64,000 bases of DNA from Scedosporium boydii (taxonomy: Eukaryota > Ascomycota > Sordariomycetes > Microascales > Microascaceae): positions 1-64,000 of the forward strand of contig NJFT01000052.1 of the NCBI GenBank assembly GCA_002221725.1. Direction: 5' to 3'. The translations under genes were made by a program, and so were the position numbers. The stretch's first letter is position 1. Each line of letters starts with the position of its first letter. Positions 11,275 through 24,237 of the stretch are shown here, piece after piece. The notes under the pieces were generated by a model. It did no database searches. It was not told the origin of the DNA and saw only the letters and a program-made list of their open reading frames with translations.

Positions 11275-14200
11275 TTCTGGTGCTTCCACGAATTATTTGA
11301 AATTTCATGTATGAAGTAATTATTCGGATGGTAGCATTGGTAATGGATGTTGGTGTTGTGAACAGCCCTAATCCCAGAAAGCTTCCCAGTCTGGAAGCGC
11401 TGCTGCCGATCCAGCATCCTGAGCCTTGTGTTAATTCTGGGGGGTCCCGGTTCTGGTGTGTGTGACCGTCCACAACAGTTCAGTATGCATGGGGTCGAAG
11501 GAGCCGGCTTGAGCACTTCGTATTCCCCAGAGCACGACGAACAATTACCACCTCGCAGAGCCCTTTCAGACTAATTTATCCTTCGAGGGAGAACGAAGCA
11601 AGTACACTTCCGTCCATATGAGTTTAGTACGGAGCGATCTGTTGATAAGAGTCGGTCTATTCAGCCCTCCTCGTGTTGGGGAATTAATAGTGCCCGCTTT
11701 GCTGGTGACAACAGCCAGATGGATCAATGATGTTGGCCCATCCGCTATCGAGAACCCCTGCCCGCCTCAACGAAGCTTCGACTCACCGTCAGAGTGCATA
11801 CCAATGCATGTCCTAGGAAGTATCCCTGCATGCGAAGGCCTTGTTGTGCAGGGATTCCAGAGCATGGGCCAATTGATCCCTTGGAGCGATCTTTACTAGC
11901 TGGGCCGGGACCGTATCCAGCCGTGGGCAGACGAGGATCCTGTAAGGTACGGGGATCCAAGCTTCATGCACCATCCATCAATCTGCCCAATGTCGGGTGG
12001 AGGACGAAAAGCCAGGAAAGCCGTAGGCTATCCTCTGGCTGTTTCTCCGCACTTCGTAATTTGTCTGTTTCCTGCCTCGCAAAGTAACGAAGTAAACCAG
12101 TATTTTGTCATACGGTGCACTGCGAAACAGGGTGAGGATCTCCCCCTGGTAAACCTACTGCCAGGATTAGGATAAGCTGACATCGCTACTACAGAGTAGC
12201 AGTCTGCTTGACAGCTCAGACGGAAGCCTTTCCCAACAGCGTCACTGAGCTCGAGGTTACATCCGGATATGATTTCCTTGCTCTGCCGTATCGTCCCTGC
12301 GAGGAATATATCCAAGGCGCTAGTAGTTTAGTGTACTTCGTACCCTCATGGCCAATATACAGCCTGCAAAATCAAATATTAATATCTTACTACTAATAAT
12401 ACCGGTGCGTCGACCAGGTTCTTGGCTCACATTTCCGGTACGAAGTAGCAAGTGCCTTGCAGAAATATATTGGATTGCTAATTTTATTCCCCCATCTCCT
12501 CGACCGTTGGTGGACCATTCCTCCCCCATCATTGATCTCTTTTCCCCGTACCACGGACCAGGCTCAGCTCGACTGCTCGCTGACTGTGTTTAGGGTGGTA
12601 CTTCGTACTTGGAGGGGATGAAGTAGTCATGCCGTTTTCGTCAATGGCGCTTAATTAAGTAAAAGCCCACCATCGGCATGTTTTTTGTGGTGGCGCCTGC
12701 ACAAGCCGGGAGGCGGCGAACACCTTCCTTGCAACCACAAAGTATTATCAAAGAAGGCGTTAAATCCGTCTGTCAACACCATCAATAGCAGAAGTGGCCT
12801 GTCCTGGCCAGACCAGGGTCGGGAAGAGGCAGTCGGCTGAAGGTGTAGCCGGGTTTGAAGGATACTGTCCAAGTGGGTGTATCTGGTGGTATATTCATTT
12901 ATTCATCACTTCATACTGCGTACTTGAAATCAATTTCCGCGATAAAATTGATGATGGGAAATGTGGACGAGAAGACATTATTGCAGTACTCCACGGTGAT
13001 CACCAAGATATCACACCCTAGTCCGAATAAGAACGCCAAAGGCGGAATTAAAGTGTGGCAGGAACTGGGAGACAGGGAGCAGCGAGGGAGGACCCGGTCA
13101 TGACGATCCAAGACACAACCCGGTTGAATGTCATCCCATCTCCGATCTTGGCCATCTTGGGAAACTCGTCGGCAGGTCGCGTTTCCTGCAAACCTCTCCC
13201 ATCATGCGTGAGGTTATGCCGCTGGTGCTGCTTCCTTGATCCAAAACAAGAATGTCTCGTCTCGTCTCGGGGCAACGTGCAACAAAGAACATGCTTGTCT
13301 ATTTTTAACCATCTCAAACACACAGGAAAATCTGTGTTGAGCTGGTATGAAAACACCTCGCCCTCAACTTGTTATGAAAAGGAAGTACTTCGTACCCTAC
13401 ATACACGATGTGAAGTCCCCGCTCTAAAATGGCCGATTTGCAAATCAACGAGAAAGTGCAACATGCATCCGCCACCATTTTGGGCACCCGGTTGATGGAC
13501 GCCACCCCGGAGAGGTCTCGTAATTTCGATCCAGCCCTCTTTACCTTAGTCGCCCTTCCGCGTCTGCAAGCCCCTCACTGAGACTAAGCGGGGCTGCGTA
13601 CTAAACTAATTCATCGAATGCATTCGCAGCTGCCCTCGGACGCGTGCTCTCAGACTCCGTTTGTATACCGACACATTCGTAAATGATCCGCTTGATCTTT
13701 CTGTCATATTTCACATGTCAGTTTATGAGATGAGTTTCCGCACTGGGAATAGAGGATAACGCGGCTTTTTTTTTTTTTTTCTTCTTCCCTTCCCTTCTGG
13801 CAGACCCCATTACGAAGTACGATTGAACACCGAACATGAAGTTTCGCAGTGTCGGTGGATACCCCCTGGTCCCTCTCTCATCAAATACTTCGCAGTATGT
13901 ATTGAACTATTGATCAATTGTTGAGAGGTACAATTGTACTTCGTACGGGCTTCTTGTCCTCCGCGGAGAACCTTTGGAGTCTTCCCAATGTTGGTGCTTG
14001 CTGCCAATAGCAATCGACAGTGCTCTTGCCAAACGTTAGTGCGGTGGACTTGGTCGAATCTCGGCCTCGAGCCCGACTGGTCTAACATGGAGGAGTACAC
14101 TAGCTGGAAGCTTATTAGTGTGTGCGCCATGTGCCACGACAAGCGTCTTAGCAGGCGGTCTTTTTGCTGCAATCGTCGAGTGCCACCCCCGGGGCTTGGT

Positions 14201-14968
14201 TCAACTTTGGGATAAAAACGGCGCATACTATGTGCCTCGTAGTGTACGAAGTAGGCTCTCAAGAAGGCGCCACGCCTAGCCAGAACTATCTTGGCTGCCC
14301 TTTACTTCCCACACTAGGATGAAGGGGGCCAACGCCTTCACGAGACATTACTATTAGAAATGCATGCTTTATGCCATGTGGTAGGCCCTCGATCTTAGGG
14401 CCCACAAGCGCCGCCTCGAAACTGTCTTGTTTCTTAGGTTGGACTGACTCGTTTCCTAAGCTAAAAGAGAAAAAAAAAAAAAAGAAAGAAAGAAAAGAAA
14501 GCAACGGCAAATTACATTTTGATATTGCTCTTGAGGAACGCTCTCCACACATGCTCTGTCGAACCACGTTTCTTCGGGAGCGCTAGTACTAAAATAACGC
14601 ATTGAGTGGTCAACTACATGGAATGGCCTCACATACGAAGTACACTGCAGAATTATTTAATCACTACCAAAAGGAATGAAAAATCGAGCGACTACGAAGA
14701 ATAGTTGCAGTCATTACGAGGTAATGATCGGCTACGGGAGAAAGCTCGGTCAATATCAATGTAGGTACATCGACATCAAGTACTTCGTACAGATCGCACT
14801 GATGGTTACACAAACTCCGGAATCGCCCTTTGACTTCTTCACCAGACGAAAAGCTAAGGAAAAGCCACGATTAAAGGACAATCGTTCCTCGAGGACGGAG
14901 ATATATTGGTCCCGATTTCTTTCTTGGCCATCTTTTGCTCTCTTCAGATCATTCTGCTCTTCCACCTG

Positions 14969-14989
14969 CCCCCCCCCCCCCCCCCCCCC
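14969..14989. repeat. Poly-C tract (21 C)
   Basis: Uninterrupted run of 21 C on the plus strand (21 G on the minus strand) in the first gene-free block, close to the motif copy at 14780-14790. No gene is nearby. Confidence 0.95.
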
Positions 14990-16017
14990 GGTTCTTGGTG
15001 CACATCTCCACCCGGAGACGCTGGTCTCCCGCCCAGCAAATGTAATGGTACTTATATGGTCTCATCCAAAAATGCCGAGAACGCTTTTAGAGAGGGTCAC
15101 AGTTCTCGACCTCCTGCCGCAACGGTTCGTTCTAAGCCCGTTAATATTAATTCTATTCATTTCAATATTGCTTTATTTTTGATCATCGGCGAAGTAGGTT
15201 TGACACACACCAGCAGCCCTCGGCCCTGCGGGAATCCCAGATGTGCGGGATAGGCATGAGGAATCTCGAGAGGTGGGTGATATGTCTTAATCTGTCGTTG
15301 GCGCGACACGGCCAGAGATGGCGGAGGTAGAACTGCTTCGTCGGTGAACCCAGGGACGCGGGGTGGTCACCATTTACCAACATCTGTAATTAATCTATCC
15401 ATTGATAGACAATCCGGGGATGACATAGCCCCTTCGCTTTCCTCCCACCATCTCTTCTAAGCTAAGTGGTCAGAGGATCCCGGAGCGTATCTGAAAGCAA
15501 GCTTATCCATGAGATCAAGCAAGGCAATATCAGTATGGCCAGAGCACTTGTCACGTCATGTCGAGACGAGGACTTACTGGAACGATGGTGCAGCTCACCT
15601 CTTTCTTATTTTTATTAATCATCCCCCACCTAACCATGAAATATTCATTTAATTTTCGCAACGTCGCCGTTGATGGGTCCCTGGATCGTCATGTCCCAAC
15701 TTCTCCAATCAATCACGGAAACCGATTTAGACTCCGGACCCTGGTCCCGGTCTTCTTGAGACTTGTGTAAGGACATACACACAGGCAGGGACTCCTGTCT
15801 CCCTTTACTTGCAAGAGAGAAGATTATTACTTCATACAAGATAAATAAAGGAAGGTACCAAAAGAGGGGGGGAAATGACCCGGTTAACTTCGGTGAGGTA
15901 TTGGGTCATGCTTTTGAATCGAAAGGCGTCTTCTTCGTTTTAACAAGCGGTGCTATTTTTCCCTCAAAGGATATTTGACGAGGCTGTCGTGGGGTCCATC
16001 TTGGAGAATGAGGATAT

Positions 16018-16037
16018 TTCTGGCGCTTCTGCGCTAG
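16018..16037. repeat. Hairpin element, copy 2
   Basis: Second copy of the 20-base hairpin found at 11255-11274, differing only at the thirteenth base (T for A). Arms CTGGCGC and GCGCTAG pair around TTCT with one mismatch. Same orientation as copy 1, about 4.7 kb apart. Confidence 0.7.
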
Positions 16038-19000
16038 CAGGGGGAGTCGCGCTCGACAGCTGATGATGTCGAGCCGCAGGAATCAGCCCAAAAGCCATGA
16101 TCGACGCCCTTGGCGTCCACGATGCAAACAATGCAGCTCGAGGCGCCAATTCCCTGCGATATCCCATCGAGGGTTCCGATCGCCTGTATCGTCGCATTTC
16201 ACGCTACGCATCTTCGATCGCGGTTTCGTGGTTTTCTTTTTCATTTCCTTCCCCGAGGTCGTATCCATGATATGGATCGTGGAATACCCACCCGTGGGGT
16301 TGTATCGAAGTGGATGCCCCCCATAAGAGTTAAGTACACTATATCATTATGTATTATACCACTACATGGCAGAGATTTGCAGAAAAGAACCACAAGATGG
16401 TACATGTATTTACTTCGTAACGTCGAGTCTTGGCAAGGACCTGCCCGCCCGCGTTATGATCCATCACCTTTGATAATGGATGAACAGGTAGTGCACAAGG
16501 AGGAGAAATCCGCCGTGGGGAATCACCCGTGTCCCGCTATATTGCGGAACTGATATTGCAACCTCGGGCCTGGGAATCAATGATGCACGACTAGGCTAGT
16601 GAAATGCTGTGGTCTGCTTCAGCCCGTTCCGAGTCTCACCAGACTATTTGTCCAGATGGTGTAATTAGAGTAAGTTTATCAATGCTTATTACAACCCCAT
16701 ATCCAAGCTTAGATTCTTACTTGTAGACTCGTACGACGGTCAAGTCAAACGAAAACCTAGGGGGGTGTGATACGGGACACATATTGATCAAATCTCTGCT
16801 TCCCAAAAGTGAACGTTCTGCAGTCTTCCCGGGCTCGGTAGTAACCTGCTTTCTCGGTCCCCCGCTTCGGAGGGGAGAGGGGAGGGAGGGTCTCTATAGT
16901 AAACCACTTCCAAGGTATCGCATCCACAATCTACAAACATTCCCAATCCCGCCAACTTGCAGCAACTGGACAGACATCAAGGTCAGCCCCCAATGCCGCC
17001 TGCAGCGGCGCTCCCTTTAGCCTGGCTATCCCGAAGATGCTTCTTATTATATGCAAGCCACTCTTCTGAATGGGAAAGTCGAATGGAAATTTGGGTAACA
17101 GCCGAAACAATAGCATGGTCGCCTGCAGCCGTCGGTCAGGACGCAAGGTTATATCAAATCTCGAATACCCTCCACAGTACGCAGGTAAGTTCTATTAGTT
17201 CGCGAGTGCTATCGCAATCTGTAAGTCGCGCAGCTTTTCAGCTGGAGTCCCACTGGTCAAGCATTTCGGTTGGACCAATGTACTAATGTACTTGCGTACC
17301 CTGGCGAAGCATTGCTCATCTGCCTTTGCACACTACCGATATACCCCGGCTATTAATATCAAAGCCGAACCTGGATGATCAGGAAAACTTGGTCGACATT
17401 TGGGATGGATGGCAAGAACCACATGCAGTCTTCGCCTTTTGTCAAAACTAAACCCGATGGAGACTTTCGCAGATTTGAAAGTTTGGATCAAGAGAAACCA
17501 ACTACCCAAACCTCGAGCGAGGCGCCCGATATTTCCGCTGTTGATTACCGCCACGAAGTACTTTGTACTTACCTTCTCTGCATGCAAGAAAGCCGCCTGG
17601 AGGGGTTAAAGGCACCATCCCCTGAGTGGCGGGCGGACGCTAATCAAGCCATCCTATGTCTGGAGTGTTGCAGTGACCTACCCCAGATCTCGCCCCTTCG
17701 CCATCCGTGATGTCTCTGGCTCCTGTGACCTTTCGATCGGCGCCAATGCGACTTGCCAGAGCGAAAGGAATAGAGGAGCAATCGAAAGACGTAACAAGCC
17801 GGGTTGCCGTTGGCATCGATGAGAATTGGCCCAGGCCCGCCAGGGGTGGACGGTTGCCCTGCATTTTGTGAAGGGTACCGAACAAGTACAAGGACATTTG
17901 AACTGTGCATGACTAAGTGAATTTCGCGAAATGTGACTTTTAAGAAGACCCTGGTCCGCGGGAAGGAAAATCGAGGGTTTGGCGCGTGGCGCCTTGCCCT
18001 TTCACCTTCGAAGTAATAGAGATTTCGATTCCTTCGATGATGATAGGGGGACCGAGTGTGTGAAGTTTGAACCCCCCAAATGTTCGCCATCTCGGCTGTC
18101 ACCGCATGGCGTTTTCTTCGCCAGGCTCCATGCTCCCCCAGACGGCTTCTCCGATTCCGAGCCACGAAATACGGATTACGGATGAGGGATTATCAGCCCT
18201 GGTGGATGAGGCAAATAGGGGTCAGTAATTGATGTCTTGAAAACAAGGTTGCCATTCATCGACAGCTGTTGCAAGTACACCAATACATCAAATTTATTGG
18301 TGTGCACACACTGCTTCTGTACCATTCTTGTGTTATACTTCGTACTTTGCAGACGTACAGATTCGGGCGGCGCAGTGATCCTGGCAGATCATTTGCAGGG
18401 GTGTCCAATCATTGGACGAAGATCCCGGTTCAAGAACGGTGGGTGAAAGATACGCTAATCCAAATCCGGAACCACACACCTTTGTTTTCGAGGGTTGAAG
18501 GAAGGGCGAGACTGCCACTCCAGATCGGGCTGTTGATATGGAGCATGAAGCCCGGAGCTGAAAAAGGGGTAATTATTGCACCGATTGAGATATCTCGCAG
18601 GTTTCTTCTCTCTTCAGAAGTTTTTCGCATCTGGCAGAGGGTAGAGGAAACAAATGGGGTGGGTCAAGTCGAACTCCTCAAAGCCTGCGTTGTTACAATT
18701 AGCCTCGAAGTCTCAAATGGCCTAAGCTAATCTACGTATGCCTTGAAGGGCAGGGCCTGTCCGTTTACCTTGTAGAGATTTGAAGAGCATCTCCGAAGCA
18801 ATATTGATATTCAATTAATCCTCCTTTGCCCCTGATGCATCATCTCATCCCAGAACGTCATCGCGGAGCTGCAGCCCAACGAGACTGGGTGACTCCTTCC
18901 TTGAAAGGGCGGATACTGGCTTCCATGGGTATCGAATGACGGATGATGAGCTACATGGATGAAGCAGACATAGATTTGTACCGAGTCGCCTGTCCTTCCC

Positions 19001-20485
19001 ACAAAGTACATGTTATTGATGTACTTCACAGGGGAAGACTTCAAGAATGTAGTGATGGTCTTTGTAACATGTTTGCAGCCTGGTACTTCGTACCGCGGTA
19101 CCCTTGCAGGAACCAGGGCTCAAGATGGCCAGCCGTCAATGTCTATGTTAAGATCAATACTTGTACAAATACGGAGCACGCTTTAAATTTCAATGGTCAA
19201 CGACACAAGGCTTTTTCCATTGAGTCTCGACATTTTGACTGATCAAGGTACGAGACCTCAGCCGCGGGTCTCTGCACTCTTCACCCACGTGTAGTAAGAG
19301 TCTGGAAACGAATTTCTTTGTAATAAACTAAGTCCATCTTGCCACTTATCGCTTGCATGGTTCAACATAGATTGAACTTTGATTTTTTTTGCCGTTGAGA
19401 AAAATAGACTGGAGGACTCGGCTGTGGCACCAGTCTACACCCCCCAACCCAGTGGATCTACTGGTAGCACTACGAAGTACTTCTTCACTGAAGTACCATC
19501 AATGTTCCACTGGTTAGGACGAAGTACTTCGTAGGGGCCTCTTCCGCCCACGCCCCCCTTCGCGGAATACTAGGCTGACGAACTGGCTGGTCAGGCCAGG
19601 CCAGGCCAAGCGGCTCGCCGAGAGCTAGGGGTGGGGGTCCGGGCTCTTGAAGTTCGGACTGAACAAATTTGGAGGAAAGCAAGAGATCCTCTCGAGGCGA
19701 AAGGAATGAAGGCAATCCATGTGCTCACCGAGCGCTTAAGCTCCGGCGCATCTTTTTGAGGAAGGTTCAATAGGTAAAATCGAGTAGTACTTCCCAACAT
19801 TGAAGAAAGATACACGGAGTATCTAGCCTTCCGTTGAAGCCGCAAGAGGGGAACACAAGTAAAGCTAGAAAGTAGTGGAGGGCCTTGAGCTAGAGAGCGC
19901 TCAAGCCTATCCACTACATCCACTACACATGCGCTGTGAGTAGGTTCCACCCTACCTGCCGGAGTTGGGAAGACGAAGCCTGGGTCTCACTGCATACTTC
20001 GAACATACTTTGACGGCAACCACTGGGCCTGCCTCGCACTTGCTCTTCCGGCCAGCTGTGACGGAAAGAGCCAGCATGGGTTATGAGGCCCTGGCTCCTG
20101 CCCTATAGTGCGAGGTACAAAGCACAGTTGCAACTCTTCCGGGAAGGTCCATTTCCCATCTTGGTCGTGGTGGCAGAGCCAGAGCGGGATATCGACATGA
20201 TGTTGCAACCCGTCTTGCTGAGACTGTTTTTGGCCGTGGTCCACTGGCGATATTCGAGAAAGGTTCGCGCTTGGGTCCAAAACTCGAGGCCACTCCGGTT
20301 TAGAATTTTTGCCAATCCCACACCAATGCACCCACCCACACACGGGTTGCTGGAGACGGTAAGCACGCCAAGCGTGTGATGCCCATCTGACGGAACGGAA
20401 CTGCCCTAACGGCAATAGGGGTCGACGCTCGCTCGGAATCTCAGCGCACTCAGGACGAACCCATTGCCTACGAAGTACGAAGTAC

Positions 20486-22654
20486 GAATTACACACAGTT
20501 CAAAGTCGAGGAGAGCTGTCAATTGAGTAGGTGTCGTGTGCCCATGTCATGTTGGTCATTGTCCTGAGCCTTCCCTCAGAGAGAGAGCCTGGGTTTCAAG
20601 AGTTAGAAATCCATTATCCCAGTTGAGTCGTTGTGGCCTCAGAAAAAAGAAAAGAAAATTGTTATGTTAGAGCCTGCTTCCGATCATTCTCCCTGCTCAC
20701 CACGAGGACGCAGTCAAAAAAAATACGACTCCTTTTGTTGACCAGCCTGCGTCACAGACGGAGCGCCCACACCCACAGAAACCACACACTTTCTCAATCT
20801 TATTCTCTGTTTCTAAATGTACTCCACACACAAGACCAATTGATTCCATTTTAAGATACCCCGAAGACATTTACCTCCCAACACATGTTGTTTCGGCGTT
20901 TGCCCAACCCTTATCATTTTGGTGGTGCTAAGTCTCTCAAGTCGGCTTGCTCAAGCGACAAAAATACAGGCTGACATGACTCTGTTGTTGGTTGTGATCA
21001 GCGAGACACCAAGCACCGTCGACGACTTCGTAAGAAGTACTTACATCTGAGGTGAGGTAGCCTGGCATGAAGTCTGTTTGAAATCTCCCATCACACGCAC
21101 ACCAATCTGAGAACTGCGTCGACACGAGATCCAGCCCTGCTTCTGCCCCCATCTCCATGCACCTTCACTGACACCAATATTCAGCTAGACACCCAGCGGG
21201 GTGTTAAGCAAGTTTCGCCCCTTCCAGCGTGATGACGAAACTCAAAAAGACTCGGCTTGTACAGAGAGGAGTTAGCTTTGGGGAGCTGGGGGGTGACTGA
21301 AAGAAATGTACTGACAATGAAGACACGAGCTAGTATCGTAATGTCCAAAGCCTTGATCCATTCCACCCCGGCCTCTACCCATCCACACACCCTCCCTATA
21401 CCCTGTACCCCTGGGGGTTTTGTCATTAAACTCAAAGCCACCTCGCAGCCCATCCCGACCTGGAGCCCTCATGGACAAGGGTGACCCTTGCCTGACCGTC
21501 GCCGATTCTCAGCCCCCCGGTCCCCCATCCCTCCAATCCCGTCCCTTAAAAAGTCTGTACGTTGCTGGAGGGTATTCAATGTGCTAATGGGCCGCGCTAC
21601 TGCCTTGTACATACAGGAGCTGGACAAATTGGAACTGCACTTCAGTCCTAATCTTCTGTCTTGTACTGGGTCGGTACTTGTAGCAGAACGGGTGTCCTGC
21701 CGTCGACTTCCGCCTTGAGGACAAGAGCCCTCGACTTTTTTTTTGTGCCTTCTACAGTTTTAACCAGGCTGGCCTCGCCCGGCACTCCCTTTCGAAACGT
21801 ATTGACGGGGCATCTTCTTGGGAAACCTTTCTCTCTAGACCCCAGATCCCGTCGGCCAAGGGATGGCCTGCTTGTGTCTTCCTTTTTGAAAAAGCTGGGA
21901 GCTTGACAGGGGCTTACCCCGGCGTGGATTGCACGGTGCAGCCTGTACACTACACTACATGCCCACGTACCGTACTCCAAGAAAGAGTTGCAGCTAGGAC
22001 TAGTAGTACTAGTAGCCTTCAGCTTTTATACTTCAGGCCGGACACAGTTGGTCCCTTGTCTAGCCTCTGGTACACGCGGAACGTCACACACCTTGTGGAC
22101 CAGACCCTTGGAACACCCCCGTTTCTCCTCCTGGGGGCAGTCCACTATATGTACAATCTATATCCACGTTCTCCATACATACCTCGTACATGCACACTCA
22201 CTTTCTCTTCCCCCATCCAACCCATATATCGTATACGTGCCTTGATCTTTCCTGAATCTTTTTAGATGTGGCACACTCACACCTTTCAGGCTGATACTTC
22301 TGTCTGAAATAGCTTACTCCTGCGAGTCCGAAGCAAATCTCCCCCCAAGGTCGGAGAGAGGCACTCCCTGGAGGGGCCAGAGACATAGTAGCGTTGTCGT
22401 GGGCTGCTCCTCCTCAACGTTCTCATTCGACTCGCACACCATCAACCCTCCCCTTCAAGCCCGTAGGATCGACGACGACGCGAATCGCATCTCTGCTGTT
22501 GCCTCTCTATAGGACTCTAATCCACCTTGGACCCGACGGACGACTCCATTTGAAGGACTCCCACATCCGCAAAGGTTTGTGCGCGTGCGTGCACTTCGGA
22601 ACACCCTCGACGAGGGACACTAATCGCGAGCGGGATCGGACCAAGGGTTGAAAG
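20486..22654. other. Spacer and leader upstream of the zinc-finger gene
   Basis: No gene seen. One degenerate motif pair (ACTTCGTA then AGAAGTACTT) lies near 21025-21040. The last 300 bases before the zinc-finger start are C- and T-rich and probably contain the transcribed leader. There is a short direct repeat of ACTAGT-like triplets near 21999-22014. Confidence 0.5.
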
Positions 22655-24237
22655 ATGTCAACCACCATGGATACTGCGAGCTTCTCGTCCCGGCGTCAGG
22701 CGGCCACCACACTGCCGCAATTTCAACTACCTTCTCCTGGAGAAATCCCCAGTATGCCAAAACCTTTGCCTGCAGCGTTATCGTTACCCTCGTCTTTTTC
22801 GCATCCTGCCCCCTCCAACAGCGTTCTGACACCACCAATAGGGGTGACGAGCGACCTCAGTCCTCTCTCCAGCACCAATACCGGGAGCTCTCAAGGCTCT
22901 GGCGCAAATGCCAGCTTGTCGGGATACTACAGTCACACTCATGGCTCCTGGCCGACTCCAGGAAGCGGAAGCAGCCCTTACACCTTCAGCTCTACGAATC
23001 AACAGGGACAACCATTAACACAGACGGGGTACGGAAGTCGAGGCGTATATGGACAATCACCCTCTCTTCCCTACGGCTCTCGGAATCCACAGTCTCCCGC
23101 TACCGGCGGAGAGGGACTCCCACCTCCAACGTACGATCAGAGCCACCACCAGCCGTACCCATCCCAGATGTCAGGAGGATCCGGTGCCGGCAGTGGAAGC
23201 GGTCTTGCAGCTGGTGGGGGTTTAGGAATTAGTCAAGTGACAAGTGCGTCGGGGCCTGTCAGTCACGGACCCGCGCCAGTCTCAGGTCCAGCAGGACCCG
23301 CGGCCTCGAGTCTTCCATCGCAGGCACCGCCACCTCCGAGTGCAATTTTGAACTCGCAGAGTTCCGCGAGCCACCAACCACCGCCGTCAACGTCGCCTGT
23401 CTCGGCAGATCCGTATTCGCGAGCGTCCCCTAGCCAGAACTACTACACGCCTGTGTCTAGCTCACATGCATCATCAGCTTTCCACCAGCCGTACGCACCT
23501 CCCACACAAACGCCCTCCAACCCACATAATCCGGCGACAACGTCGAGTACCGCACCGCGACCATTGTCTTCCATGGTCCCTCCGACAGGGACAGGCATGG
23601 CACCACCACAGCCATATCGAGGCTATCCTCCTCAATACCCTCACATGTCGCATATGGGAGGGCCCATTATGTCGAATATAGGGAACCCTGGAGGCCAGAT
23701 GTCCTTGGTTGCTGGGGTGAACGTTCATTCCGGCTACGGCCAAATGACGCATCGTATGTATGGCCAGGGTGGTCATCAGGCACATCAGGAGCGGCCGTTC
23801 AGATGCGATCAGTGCACACAATCGTTCAACCGAAACCACGATCTCAAGCGGCACAAGAGGATCCACCTGGCAGTTAAGCCATTCCCGTGTACATCATGCG
23901 ACAAGTCTTTCTCTCGAAAGGACGCTTTAAAGGTACGTAAATTGGAGAGGTGTGCCTCGGTTCAACTTTGGGGGGGTAGTAGCCCGCTTGAAAGACACAA
24001 AAACTGCCAGGACCGGGGGTTCAATTACAGTCAGCACACGTCTGGCCAGGCCATATACTAACAGCTCTACAGAGGCACCGACTTGTCAAAGGTTGTGATG
24101 CGGATTCAAGCAACAAGCAAGACGCGAACAAGTCGAACTCGGCCCAAGACAGAACCGACCCTGCTCTAGGAAGACCTCAGAGCAACGACCCCAACATAAA
24201 ACTCGAGAACCCGCGAGACATGGGGGCTGGACGATGA
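22655..24237 (+). CDS. C2H2-type zinc-finger transcription factor
   Basis: Predicted nuclear DNA-binding regulator of 480 residues in two exons, 22655-23932 and 24073-24237; the 140-base intron has a TACTAAC-like branch point at 24056-24062. Residues 1-375 are low-complexity and rich in Ser, Pro, Gly and Gln, with many YG and SQ pairs, typical of an unstructured activation region. Two fingers follow: Cys384, Cys387, His400, His404, and then Cys412, Cys415, His428, Cys434. The second finger is therefore C2HC type (ending in RHRLVKGC) and is split by the intron between Lys426 and Arg427. A short acidic-polar tail of about 45 residues ends the protein. The finger pair is of a kind I associate with conserved filamentous-ascomycete regulators, but I cannot name the orthologue and give no target genes. 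A second in-frame ATG four codons downstream is an alternative start. Confidence 0.88.

Larger units (their letters stand above)
8575..20485. repeat. Block A of dispersed GTACTTCGTAC inverted-repeat motif
   Basis: Gene-free block with 22 exact 9-base cores (TACTTCGTA or TACGAAGTA). The copies lie at or within one base of 8575, 8795, 8918, 10258, 10536, 10913, 12334, 12439, 12599, 13386, 13811, 13937, 14245, 14634, 14781, 16411, 18336, 19084, 19471, 19525, 20469 and 20476. Many extend to the full 11-base inverted repeat GTAC-TTC-GTAC or its complement: 10257-10267, 10535-10545, 12333-12343, 12598-12608, 13385-13395, 13936-13946, 14780-14790 and 19083-19093. At 20469-20485 two copies overlap. 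Degenerate copies (for example 17552-17568) are also present. Flanking sequence is not shared between copies, so this is not one long transposon family. The long frames in this block lack coding-type codon use, and I call no gene in it. Confidence 0.85.

Noticed and set aside
8575..20485. CRISPR-like array or transposon family based on repeated GTACTTCGTAC
   Set aside because: Spacing is irregular over kilobases, repeats are only 9-11 bases in both orientations, flanks are unrelated, and the genome is eukaryotic.
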